64,000 nucleotides of DNA from Antedon mediterranea (taxonomy: Eukaryota; Echinodermata; Crinoidea; Comatulida; Antedonidae): assembly GCF_964355755.1 (NCBI RefSeq), contig NC_092671.1, positions 24,674,070-24,738,069 of the forward strand. Direction: 5' to 3'. The notes beneath the pieces are model-generated. The model was given only the letters and a program-made list of their open reading frames with translations. It was not told the DNA's origin and searched no databases. Below, one piece after another: positions 22,301 through 32,463 of the stretch; position 1 is the first letter of the stretch, and each line of letters begins with the position of its first letter. Position numbers and translations under genes: made by a program.

Positions 22301-23562
22301 TAACAATTCGGAGGTTAATACAGTATCGATTGTGATAAATAAGTTGATCATTTCAATGTTCTTCTTGATGAACATGTATGAATGTAAATTCTATAATTTA
22401 TCCTACGTGATCCTATGTACATACTATTCACATTTTGATGGACTGTTTATTCCTGTTTTGATGATATACTGTAATTCTGTATAAAAATAACAGATACAAA
22501 TAAATGGGGACGAGGCCATGATTTATAATACGTCAAGGGGTGATTTTGGAAGATTTTTACCGCTATTATAATAATGATATCTAGGACTAGGAAAGATAGT
22601 AATAATGATGATTATAATAATTATTCCCGAATTGTGTTCCAATTTATTCCAAGCTTTGTAAATAGTAAGATTACCATGATAATATATCGTTAGTGAATCT
22701 TTCATTTCAATTTCAAAGAATATTGACTGACGTAGTTTATGTTTGAATTAACGCATCGTTGATAGAAAATGAATAGTCATGTTCCCTACGGTTTATCTAG
22801 TTTAACACTCTTTAGTAAATCGTTGAGTTTCACTTTGCAGGATTTAAATATAAGTTATTCTTTATAATAAAGAAAATAAACATATCAGTATCCTTGTACA
22901 AAAGTGTCTATTAGATTACATATTTAAAACACGATTCCTTATGGGTGGGGGTGATAAGGGCCTCTCGGTTTAATATATTTTGTATGTCTGCTTGTTTTGT
23001 ATATAATACACTATAATAACTCCTGTCCCTAGTCTCCGATTTCCTTCTATAATTATAAATAAACAGTACAAAATATATCAAAATGCATTTGCTTTATTTT
23101 CTGTTGCCATGTCGGATTTGGTAAACCGCATAGACCAAAATTAACATGAACTCTTCCGAGACGTACTTGCAGAGCGACTTGGGTCGCCCCTTGTTTTCCC
23201 ATGCGAATGAGTCACATGAGTGTGGGCGGAATTAAAGTACAGTAATCGTAAACTATAGAAGTTTAAATATGTAGTATTTATAAACGAGACCAGAAATCAA
23301 TTTTTTAGGAGTGTGGGCCGATTCTAGCATCTTTTTAATGATCTTTATATCGTATCTTTGTAAATTAATAGACATCAATCGAAAATGTTTTAATATTTAC
23401 CAAGCTTTGCATATAGACAGAAGAAAATCACATAGTAGTAAAATTTTTCTTTATTTATCCAAAATCAAATTGTGTTCAAAAATTACCTTGGCCATTTACA
23501 GTACCCAATCCAACAACCATGATTGCTAAAAATACTGATAGTAACCAACTATCGCACGCCAT
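9409..23562 (-). CDS. Secreted four-domain Kazal protein (putative serine protease inhibitor)
   Basis: Assembled from minus-strand coding exons 23562-23487, 16440-16213, 12255-12061, 11664-11594, 11344-11236 and 10304-9409. The total is 1575 bases, 524 residues. All intron phases agree and all sites are GT-AG. The protein has a signal peptide, four six-cysteine Kazal domains and a low-complexity, Pro/Thr-rich then Arg/Gln-rich tail of about 220 residues. Kazal domains bind and block serine proteases through a loop after the second cysteine; in all four, nine residues separate cysteines 2 and 3, instead of the seven of classical pancreatic inhibitors. It is presumably extracellular. Domains follow the phase-1 exon rule except the third, which is split. 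The donor at 12061 (GTGGGT) is the weakest call. I do not recognise a named orthologue. Confidence 0.82.
10305..11235 (-). other. Kazal gene intron (last)
   Basis: Very AT-rich intron. At 10980-11170 the plus strand has LLKTYL-like codons followed by an AT-rich tail, possibly a LINE 3' end, too weak to call. Confidence 0.5.
11236..11344 (-). CDS. Kazal gene exon: domain 3, second half
   Basis: Acceptor AACAG before 11344 (phase 0), donor GTAAG after 11236 (phase 1). Encodes VCGVNGMTYSNECKLRRAAC followed by the sixth cysteine in DGKCVQ. It completes the Kazal domain begun in the exon at 11594-11664. Confidence 0.88.
11594..11664 (-). CDS. Kazal gene exon: domain 3, first half
   Basis: Acceptor TTACAG before 11664 (phase 1), donor GTTAGT after 11594 (phase 0). 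Encodes KEKDPYSCKSLKKNCPDDLR, holding cysteines 1 and 2 of domain 3. An intron inside the Kazal fold is unlike the other domains of this gene. The reactive-site region is acidic (CPDD), so trypsin-like inhibition by this domain is unlikely. Confidence 0.8.
12061..12255 (-). CDS. Kazal gene exon: domain 2
   Basis: Acceptor TTCTATAG before 12255, phase 1. Cysteines occur in RCLSLNIIC, EVCGTDQMTYENEC, RRTAC and RDGAC, a full Kazal set. CPRR after the second cysteine puts Arg at the likely reactive site, suggesting a trypsin-like target. The donor is inferred: GTGGGT after 12061 keeps phase 1 and joins in frame to the next exon. The frame stays open to 11915, so a longer or terminal form is possible. 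Confidence 0.75.
12531..15017. mobile_element. 2.5-kb inverted-repeat element inside the Kazal gene intron
   Basis: Ends CAGTCGGGCAGCAAAGTG (12531-12548) and CACTTTGCTGCTCGACTG (15000-15017) are inverted repeats with one mismatch in 18. There is no long open frame between them, so it would be non-autonomous. The interior repeats TGATGAGAAAAGTGCCGGAT at 12917 and 14651, and has a GAA run at 14200-14221. No clear target-site duplication. The CAG start recalls hAT-type ends, but the superfamily is not established. Confidence 0.55.
15018..15805. other. Kazal gene intron, unremarkable part
   Basis: AT-rich with no recognisable gene; the open frame at 15098-15319 has no supporting feature. Confidence 0.45.
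15806..16088. repeat. 11-bp minisatellite, about 25 copies
   Basis: Tandem units of CCAGTTAGTTA, nearly perfect throughout, ending at TTACCAGATACCAG. It lies 125 bases from the Kazal domain 1 exon. Confidence 0.97.
16213..16440 (-). CDS. Kazal gene exon: domain 1
   Basis: Acceptor ATCATAG before 16440, donor GTAAGC after 16213, both phase 1, 228 bases. Cysteines occur in RCGFC, KVCGSDGKTYPSKC, KLAC and AGKC. CPKP after the second cysteine puts Lys near the reactive site. The domain is followed by an acidic, then Lys/Arg-rich linker. An alternative donor further on (GTAAGA after 16189) is also phase 1. Confidence 0.85.
17390..17560. repeat. Foldback repeat relic, related to 36476-36640
   Basis: CTATTTTTAAC and GTTGAAAATAG flank a loop GTGGCGAAGTCGAG, which resembles the loop GAGGCAAAGCCGAG at 36.53 kb. 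Both are followed by AATACAAAACATTCATTATT. Confidence 0.55.
19745..19920. repeat. Dispersed repeat fragment with hammerhead-like core
   Basis: Contains CACTGATGAAAGGC, then GGCCGAAAGCTC, an arrangement like the core of a hammerhead ribozyme (CUGAUGA - helix - GAAA) as found in Penelope-like elements. The 19857-19920 part recurs inverted at 52036-52100. Stem I is not formed in this copy, so an active ribozyme is unlikely. Confidence 0.4.
19947..20015 (-). repeat. tRNA-derived SINE head
   Basis: On the minus strand GTAGTCTGGTTAGGACATC resembles an A-box region and GGGTTCGAATCTC is a near-perfect B box, spaced as in a tRNA. The acceptor arm is not tRNA-like, so this is a SINE and not a tRNA gene. 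Just beyond it (20194-20214) is a perfect hairpin, ATAACACCAC-A-GTGGTGTTAT. Confidence 0.6.
21910..22280 (+). mobile_element. 5'-truncated LINE, 3' end
   Basis: The plus-strand frame to 22116 reads ESLYKENVLKKVKSI, then THPLHKQFALMNSGIRLRAL, then KTKRFRCSFVPNAIHLYNS. This is the C-terminal block shared by many LINE ORF2 proteins (H-P-L, then R-x-[KN]-x-[RF]-x-x-SF[IV]P-x-AI-x-L-x-N). The stop is followed by an AT-rich tail to about 22280. It is oriented against the host gene. Confidence 0.75.
23487..23562 (-). CDS. Kazal gene first coding exon: signal peptide
   Basis: The ATG at 23562 begins MACDSWLLSVFLAIMVVG, followed by LGTVNGQ. This is a hydrophobic signal peptide, probably cut near VNG-Q. 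The donor GTAATT follows 23487 in phase 1. The exon probably starts at 23577 after a TTTTTTTTTAG acceptor, leaving 15 bases of 5' untranslated sequence. Confidence 0.82.
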
Positions 23563-23577
23563 CGTAATCGCTGTACT

Positions 23578-26227
23578 CTAAAAAAAAATATAAATAAAGA
23601 CACAAGCATAAGAGATGTCATTTTTGGATTATTCATTTGAAAAAATCTGAAAACTTTTCCCTCTGTAATATTGAATATTATTCTAATTTTTAAAGAAAAC
23701 ATAATCGTGTGTGGGTGTGTGTTTTTAAGGAAATGTCTTGGGTTTTAGGTTTTTTTTTTTGTGAAATCAACAACAAAAATAAGAACCTTCTTATAAACTA
23801 TTTTGAGAAAACAGACCAATGTTTATGAACCATTTTTTGTTCAGTTTCACTGTATATCTTAAACAGCCAGGCCGTGACTATTTTTAGTGTGTGCTTCAAA
23901 GATGAAATGTTTAATTTATTATATAATAGTTAATTCATATGTATTTATTATTACTTTATTCAGTAAGATTGATTCCGAACAACGGAAGTTTGGATGACCA
24001 AACTTAAAGCCTTGGCTTAATGCGTTATCCTCACACAATTATATTTATATTCTGTATATTCTGTTTTGTATTGCATGAAACAATAAACTTGAACTTCAAA
24101 AATCAATAACAAAAAAAGCAATATAATTTTAGTTAGGTCGCATACTATTTTTCTATAAACCTGTATAAGCATGGATCCATATAGGTTCATGGTATAAATT
24201 TTTTTTAACATTATCGTATGTGTTCTTTTTGTTCCCCTCCCCCTCTCTCTAACATAACAAAATCTACTGAAGAATATACATTTCTTACTATAAATATTGT
24301 GTTCTTTACAGCAACAACAATACAGTTCAATGAAAGCGTTACTCATAGTGTAATAATGCATTTTAGGTTTAAAGACAGACATTGTCAAGTTGTCAAATCA
24401 GACAAGCAGTATAGTTCCAGTTCAAACAGAAGATCTGTCTGGATAAATTCCAAAAAGCCTGTTTTGCATTAGTGTTGTCATTCATTATTATGCGGTTTGT
24501 TTGTAGTTAGCCATTGTATCTTCTTCGCGTTAACGTCACTTAATTTCATAAAACATATTTTAATAGATTTAAATAAGGCATTTAGTAGGTATAAATGTTT
24601 TTTATTATTTTAAAGTTAGCCTAATGTATTCACACTGGAGGAATTATAATTCCATTTACTATTTTGTATTATTTAAAATTAGGCCTATAATCATTTCGTA
24701 TCTAGAGCTAATTTATTATTAATATTTTGTGGATTTGAAATATTATTATTCTTTCTTTTTTAATAGAATGAGACTATAGGCCTTCTATGGAGACAGATAG
24801 ATCTTTTAAAAACTCATCATCAACTGTCCAAAAATCGTTGACCTGTATAAGTCGATTTCCTTTTAATAAATTATGAATTCGAATGATGACGACATAGAGA
24901 GACTTATAAATTAATTTAGATGTGTATCTGTCGACAGTTGTCCTAACAGATCAGCAGAAACAAAAAATACCACAGTATTACGGTGGGCTGTCGACACTAA
25001 CGGAATAGAAATCGTGTCTGCGCGTGGTGTTCCTAGCCAACTGACCCACGCTGTTTGCGCAACTAAATATGGACATGAGATAGCTTTCACTTCTTTTTCA
25101 TAAATGGTCCAAATGTCGCAATTTATTTTTACTTTATTTTTTACCAGCTGTGACTGGTTTATTCTAATAATGTATACATGCAACAAATCAACACTGAGTG
25201 CGCACGGGTTATCTCTTATAACGTATTAGTAACAGAATGAATCAATACTGAGTGCGCACGGGTTATCTCTTATAACGTATTAGTAACAGAATGATTATCA
25301 TTTTTATGTGCATATATTAAAAAAAAGTATTTATAAGAAAACATATTAAAGAGGAATTAAGTAACTGAAAAAGGAAAGAATTGTCGTACGCATTTTTCCA
25401 AAAAGAATATTAAAAAATCGAGCATTTTAAACACTGTGTACACTAAGATTAATATCTCTTTATAGTGATTGGTAACATAAAATTTGAAAAACAAAATTGT
25501 TTAAAGAAGCATTTAAGAAGAAAGAAATTTAAAAATAGCAGTTCTAATATTTCGTCCCATTTTTCCGAGAGAAAAATACCATATTTATATTTTCCAACAT
25601 AATTTTACAGGCCTCGTACGTCATGAATCGAAAATGGTCATGGTTATTAATTCGTTAAAAAAACAACATTGAACCTTCCTAAAGGTGTTTAGTTGTTCAC
25701 ACTTTTCCGTGTTATTATAATTCGTAAATAAACCTCTGCACAACAGCTGTTAACACCTTGTAGATTGTGTTCAGTATCAGTATTTTTTCATGATTTCAAA
25801 ATAAGAACAATTTTAACAATTTTTGATATGGGTGACCATAAAGGGCACACTCGTTTTTCGTTCGGTCACCGATGGTGCTGAAACATTAGACAACATGAAG
25901 ACAAAAGGTGTAATACAATTAGGCCTTATGTCAACACTCTTGTTGGCAACCCGTTGAAGTAAATAATATTTTACATACATGGTAAAATTAGATGATGTTT
26001 CCTTTTATATGAATTTAATATAAGTATTGTTATATTACTTCTTTAAATAAAGTTAACATAAAGATTACATATATTTACTGGTACATAGTAACAATTGGAG
26101 TGCCTTCTTTTTGGGTAAACTTAAATTTAAATGTTATTAAAATACTGTATCTATACTTTTGCTATTATAATATCAATGATACGTAAAGAAAACTCGAAAA
26201 AGAAATTAAAACATTTTAAAAACTTAC
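23578..26227 (-). other. 5' intron of the Kazal gene
   Basis: No coding sequence seen. It includes a 54-bp tandem duplication at 25186-25294. Confidence 0.45.
25186..25294. repeat. 54-bp tandem duplication
   Basis: Two copies of a unit containing CTGAGTGCGCACGGGTTATC, offset by 54 bases and nearly identical. Confidence 0.9.
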
Positions 26228-26290
26228 CGCACAATCTAACTTGAATCCCTACTTCTATTTCCCTCGTCTTTGCAGTAAGCTTTTAGAATA
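26228..26290 (-). other. Probable non-coding first exon of the Kazal gene
   Basis: The minus strand has a strong donor, GTGCG|GTAAGTT, at 26228/26227, and the next acceptor in order is the one at 23577. The 5' end is a guess; no certain promoter was seen. Confidence 0.45.
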
Positions 26291-28124
26291 AAATTTTCCA
26301 AAATATAAATACAGGATTATATATATTTGAAAATCTTGATTGCAGTTTACAACTTATTTAACAGTCAAACACATATAATCAAATGACCAAGCTCACACAG
26401 CAAATAGAAAGTTTAATTTTGTATCCTGTACATGCGCAGTTCATAAATGAAATTATGTTATTTTGAGTTGAAGCAAGTTTATCATCCACGATCAATTGCA
26501 TATTTCATAGGCCTAGCCTATCATTCTGGTGAATCTCTGGTTTCTCCAACTCTTCCCCACCCCATCTCACTCTCCCATCACACACACACACATTTATTTG
26601 TGGTCGTTATAGGCTCGATCATGTTTTTATATGTCGGGCGTACATGGTATTATTAATTGAAGTTTACTCTTAATTAGTTTATGCGGTGGCCTATTATAAT
26701 ACGTATTTGGTTTACTGATTAAAATTATTCAAATATAGGCCTACAGGGGAAATAAATATGATATGATTGCAAAATGACGTCTTCTTTCTTTATTTTGATT
26801 TCGAACATTCAATTTCTTTCATGTGGTTTTTTTCTAAATTTGTTGGAAATAAGAAGGAATTCTGAAGAAAAGGTCTTTTTTATGTTCAGATCAGTTATAG
26901 GCTATCCATTATTATCAGGAAAGAAATTTTTTTATCTATTCTTAAAGTAAAGACAGCCGATAGAGGGCCAAAATCACATATGGATGCACGATATTTTTCG
27001 GCGTTCTAACGCAACGGGCCTCTAAATTCTCCAGCCAATTGTATTTTATTGTTTATGATTATGTAGTTTAGTTTGGTTTTCAGACAAATTTTAAAAGCTT
27101 TTATCATATGAAAATGGTTACGGTCAAAATCTGTGTAACATATCGGTTTAACCCAAATATAAAGACACACCGCCATTATCTGGAGAGTTGGAACGTCGTT
27201 TTTTGTTCCGGGAATGATACCATTTAAATTGGCCTAATTATAATCTACTTTCTCCACGGCACATGCTGTGAAATGAAGTGCGTTTACTTAAACAACAACA
27301 GTACATTACAACATTAGCCCGGCTAAAACCCCAGAAGACATAATTAATAAGAAACTATCATCGCGAAAGCTATATATCTAAGTCCGACAGTTTTAATATT
27401 TTGTAAACTCGATTAATTGATAGGTCCAAGCCGCTGGACCACAAAGAACGTCTGGGAAAAGAGAGTCCTTTGACTGGTTGACGCCGCATCAACAGACTTC
27501 GGGAGAATTTTCTCATGTGTGCGCCGTTATCTCTCTGAGGTCTGCTGCCTGTCCAACACACTAAGTGTATTGAAATTCTTTGAATGAGGTTAAATAAACT
27601 GTAAACAATGTAATATCATATATGATTGAATTTTACAATGTTGATATACAAAATATATTACTAAAAACCGTAATTTTTAAAGTTACAATTGCCTACTGCG
27701 GGTGCAATTTACTTCGTTCGTGCTAAAAACGATTATTTTCGGCGATGTTTTGGACCTTATATATTTCGAAAACTACAAGTCAGATTTTCATAATTCTTTT
27801 TTTATTTTAATATTGATACAAAATATTAAACGACACTGTATGTTATTAACTTCTAATGTTGCATCGTTATCCCTGTGATGGAGTAGGCCTGTGTGTGAAC
27901 CGGGTCATTAGGAAGTGCTCCTATTATCATCCTGGAATGTAGTTTAGTGTTTACGATTATATTTTTGTTCTGTACAGTAGTAGGCCAGCCTATATTTACA
28001 CAAAATGTTTTCTACTGATTGTTAAACAAAAATAATAAATCACTGAAGAAAGAAAAATGATTAAAAATGCTAGTCAAAACGTCAAGCGGCGTTTTTTTTG
28101 TAAGAAATATTGCTTGTTTAGTAA
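26291..28124. other. Intergenic region between Kazal gene and CDC27
   Basis: No gene supported. Short CA run at 26579-26592. The open frame at 27370-27561 (minus) shows no recognisable domain. Confidence 0.45.
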
Positions 28125-28899
28125 TTACCAGTGAGCTATTGTAACGGTGCTTGTGATTCGTTACTATATATTCTAGTCTCAGCGGCAGGATGTCATGTAG
28201 TTTTTTTTTCTTTACTGCTATGTCATTGTGCGTGTGTTCTCCTTCTTCTCCGGTGTATTGTATATTCCTGCTCGGTTACAAATCTGCTCCGTGTTTTATC
28301 TCTATTTTTCTTTCTTTTTGTTTGATCGGCTTCTGTGGGTCCAAATTGGTGTGGGAACCAGTTGTAACGGTGCTTGTGATCCGTTACTATAATATTCCAG
28401 TCTCAGCGGCAGGATGTCATACAGTCACAGAATATACAAACAGTAAATATGGTTTTTTTCCAGTGACAACAGTTTTATTCCAATACTAAATATAATGCAG
28501 TATGTACTGGCTATATCACATATGTTCCTATATTGTAAACGTTTTATCCTCTCTATTATTAACGTTTTCTTCTCTCTTTATAAATTTGTTAACTCTCTCC
28601 CTCTTGGCCAGTACATCCATATTTAAGGAACAGTCCTAATTAATATGCATGTACTGGGAGGGGACTATTTGGAACAAAGGAACATTCTTTGATGATGAGG
28701 AATAGTCATTAAGGGAGGAGGGATGTCACATCACCTTCACCTCAGTGAAAGCTAGGGCAAATTGGACCACTGGACATCGACAAGTGTTTATAGTAACTCC
28801 CATTAGAGCAATTATTATATTCCACAAAATACCAACTTGTAAACAGTTAATAGATTTATATTCTCTCGTGTGTTACACTATTACAAATCACTGGTATTA
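28125..28899. mobile_element. Possible inverted-repeat or LTR-like element
   Basis: TACCAGTGA at 28127 and TCACTGGTA at 28888 are inverted, with TGTAAC-type sequence inside each. A 58-bp segment (TTGTAACGGTGCTTGTGAT to GGATGTCAT) is repeated directly at 28139-28196 and 28362-28420. No open frame. The type is unclear: a non-autonomous DNA transposon and a solo LTR (TGTAACGG to TTACA) both fit in part. Confidence 0.4.
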
Positions 28900-29019
28900 G
28901 TAATAACTGATCATTAAATCCTTCAGAAAAAAATATAAGCACTACAATTATTGAGGGCGCTATCAAGGTCATCAATTTGCAGGTCAACAAACGTTTGTAG
29001 GTACTATATTATTCCATTC

Positions 29020-29040
29020 AAAATGGCGAAATTTGTTTAA
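29020..29040 (+). promoter_or_regulatory. YY1-like site and short upstream ORF before CDC27
   Basis: AAAATGGCG, a YY1-type motif common near TATA-less housekeeping starts, lies 90 bases before the CDC27 ATG. If transcription starts upstream, it also opens a five-codon upstream frame ending at 29040. No TATA box is evident. Confidence 0.35.
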
Positions 29041-29117
29041 AATATACCGACAGAAAGTTTACACAGTTTAATTGTTTGGAAATTTTAATGTAAATCTTTT
29101 AAGGATAATATATTAAA

Positions 29118-32100
29118 ATGGTTGTTCAAGAACCGGTTCAGGTATGTGAGAATAAATTGTATAGTGTATATTTAACGTAAAATCCTTCAGTTTTTAGGGC
29201 TTTCCTCGTCATCAATTATGATAGGGAGGAGGTTCATTTCAAAACAAAAAGGCCTCTACTCTAGCCTAGGCCTACTGACACTGCGTTTTACCGGGCGGGA
29301 GAGAGCCGCGGCAGGCTCACTAAGGAGACTAGGTAGCCTAGCTGACTACAGTACACTCTCTAACTGAAAATTGGCATTCAGTCCTGTTGTGTTAATGCAT
29401 ATCGACTTGTAATAATAATAAGCTCACCTACTAGGCTAGCTAGGCCTAGTCCTATAGTAGTAGGCTATATATGCAGCCCAGCCTATTGTGTGACACTTTA
29501 ATTTTTTATATTAAATTAAAATCTTAAATCACAATATTAATAACATCGAAACTAGGCCTAGCTAATTAGCCTAGCTAGGCCTACGCTTTTGCTAAATTTG
29601 GAGTCATGCTAATTTTTTTATGATAGAAAATGGTATCAAGTAGCCTAGCTAGGCCTACATACTAAAATAATATTTAATGTTAGGCCTAATTTTGATATTT
29701 AATTAATTTAATTGTTGTAGGTAGGCCTACACTTTTATACATTTTTAAATATTAATTATACGGCTTTACCACGTTACAGTATTGCCAAGAAATTGAGGCA
29801 ATTTGTTTACATGGTCATTAATCTACTGTATTCAAAACAGAATGTATACTGTGTTACAACACCAACATCATGCCTGTACAGATTGTCTCTAACTTGGCTT
29901 ACAGACTTTTGTAGTATGTAGTACAGCATGAAATTTGCAAATTCTATCATCTTGGAAAAGCTTTACCCACTATATGGTTGTTATTTTAATTTATTGTACC
30001 ATTCATTACTTTACTTTTGACAGGCAACAATTTGGCATTGCTTGACTTACTATGCCTACCAAGATGCAATATTTCTTGCTGAACGTCTCCATGCAGAAGG
30101 TATGTATTTTGCTACATAACTTGAATACGAAAACAAGTTATTGTAATGATATTCTGCAGTACAATGTAATGTACATGCTGTCAATTGTCAATGTACAGTA
30201 TCTGTCTGTGATAATTTAATTAAGGTATTGTGTACAGTAAATGGGTTAAAAAATGATTTCTTGGTAGCGGTTGGATAGAGTTAAGTAGAAGATTTTTCCC
30301 ACTCATTTTAATTTATTTTATATATGATTGATTCAGTAATATTCAGTTTTATAGTCAAGTTCATAAGACCTTGCAACAGACTCGTTGTAAATAAACATTA
30401 TTATTTTTTAGTTGGAACCGAAGAAACACTTTTTCTTCTTGCTACGTGTTACTTTCGATCTGGTAAACCCAACAGGGCATACACATTGCTTACAGATAAA
30501 GGATGTCGAACACCACATTGCAAATATCTGTTGGCCAGATGCTGTTTACAACTGAAGAAGTAAGAAAAACAAAAAAATAAGATTTTATTAGCAAATACAT
30601 TAAAAGCATACAGTACATTAAAAGCCTAAACATGAATGCCGTCAGCTCAAAATGCCTACTTGCTGTGAAAGAAGATAGAAGAGAGATAATCAGAATGTAA
30701 ACATGGTCACATTTACTGTACTGTATATTAAATAAAAATCATATAAATTAATTTGAATGTTTAAAATTCAATGAGCCACATTAAAACATACTTGTAAAGT
30801 AAGAAATATTTTGTTAATACACTATTTATCAGGGAAAAAATAATCACCCCTTAAGAATTCTGGTTTTATTTATACCCATTTTCTAGATGGTTTTCATAGA
30901 TCCTGAAAAAAATGACATAATAGATAATTAAACCATATACTGTACAAGTTTGTTTTATAAATTGGCTTTGTAGATATGCAGAAGGTGAAACAATATTAGC
31001 AGGCAGTGTTTTAACAAAACAACACACACTAGAAGAGATATCAGCAGAATACGGAGAGCTTTCATGTTTTGTTCTTTCACTGCTAGGAAAAATTCTCAGG
31101 TACAGCACATACTTTCTTGTTAAATTTCCATCTAGCAACTTCCTGCAGTTTGAATAGATATTTCAACTGAGTTATGTTGATAAACAATAGTATTAAATTT
31201 GCTGTCTCGGTATTTGTTTGTGATATTATTTGAAATGACCCAAAGCTGAAAGGTAAAATGACTGACCACTGTTAAGCTAAATTGAACTCTCCCTATAGCA
31301 GTCATCTAATAAATGACAACACAGTTGGAGATATTTTTAAATCGCTGGATCCCAGTTTGTTCAGTACTACCATTATTGAATACTCATTCAACAATGAAAT
31401 GCGATTGATGCCTTGGTGTGTATGAAGTGTCTGGAGTTTTTGCTAGGCGATGTCATAGGTGTATAGATGTACATTATGCAAGAAGAAGAATTAATTCGGT
31501 CAATCTTTCTCTTATTGCATTTGATGTCCTAGTACCGTTTGTATTTTGTAGTTAAAATCAAAAACTATAATTAATATTTCATTTTAAACAGATGTAAGCA
31601 CTTTATTAAAGACTTTTGTGTTTGATTTCTTAGCAGTTTTTTACATACAATGTAAAATATATATATTTTTTTCATGTTTTTTCAGTAAATGTGAACGCCA
31701 ACCAAAGGCAAGTGAGTGTTACAAGCATAGTTTGAAGTTAAATCCATGTTTATGGTCTTCGTTTGAGGCCTTGTGCCATTTAGGTATGTGTTATTATTTT
31801 TAACCTAATATTTGTCACAAAGTTGATAAAACTCTTTTGCACAGTAGCAGATCATGGTGTTACAAGACCCTCTTTTTAAAATGTAGAGATACGGCCTTAC
31901 CACGTTAAAAACCGGTTCTCGTCAGATCACCAAAGTTAAGCAATGTTGGGCCCGGTTAAAGCTTGGATGGGAGACCATCTGGGAATACCGGGTGCTTTAT
32001 ATGGAGCTGGGGTCCAATTAGGCATTTTAAATCAGCACTGCTGACTATTATGGCAGCCCCTGCATCTAGTATCTGCCTCAGACGTATTGGCTTATGCCTC

Positions 32101-32463
32101 TCCTCTGTTTAAGGTGGGCACTGGACGAGAGAAGCCTTTGGTCAATGTTGGGACCAGCCAAAAGTGCTTTACACAGTCAGATGAATGTAAGACTAATTGA
32201 CATTGTCATTTACGACAGAAGTCGGCCATATTCAGAAAAAATATCAATTTTAAATTTTTGTCAATGTCTTTTAATCGTCATTAATTTTATTTTAATTTCT
32301 AGGTCATAAACCTGATGCAGACAAGATTTTCCAGGTGTCAAACATGCCAAATCTATCCACCAATCAACATAACAGCTGCCCAATTATAGATACTGAAAAC
32401 CTGTCAATTTCACAACAAAATCTTTCTTCAGATGTGATATCTATGGTTATAGATACACCACCA
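29118..32463 (+). CDS. CDC27: CDC27 exons 1-6: N-terminal TPR dimerisation part
   Basis: Encodes about residues 1-211. It opens MVVQEPVQATIWHCLTYYAY, and continues with QDAIFLAERLHAE, then FLLATCYFRSGKPNRAY, CKYLLARCCLQLKKYAEGE, then ASECYKHSLKLNPCLWSSFE. These are the helical TPR repeats that mediate CDC27 dimerisation and the LNPxLWS signature of the family. The start at 29118 is supported by the match of MVVQEPVQA to the family N-terminus. Exon 1 is only 24 bases. Confidence 0.95.

Larger units (their letters stand above)
16441..23486 (-). other. Large Kazal gene intron (7 kb)
   Basis: No coding exon seen. It holds a foldback relic (about 17390-17560), a GTCGGTCT microsatellite at 18656-18687 next to an 18-bp hairpin (AGTCGCGTGGACGCGACT), a repeat-family fragment (19745-19920), a tRNA-derived SINE (19947-20015), an 11-bp triplication (TCAATGCGCAC, 20242-20272) and a LINE 3' end (21910-22280). 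Confidence 0.55.

Noticed and set aside
31887..32001. A functional 5S rRNA gene
   Set aside because: The central region has many changes, there is no terminal T-run, and a non-5S body follows.
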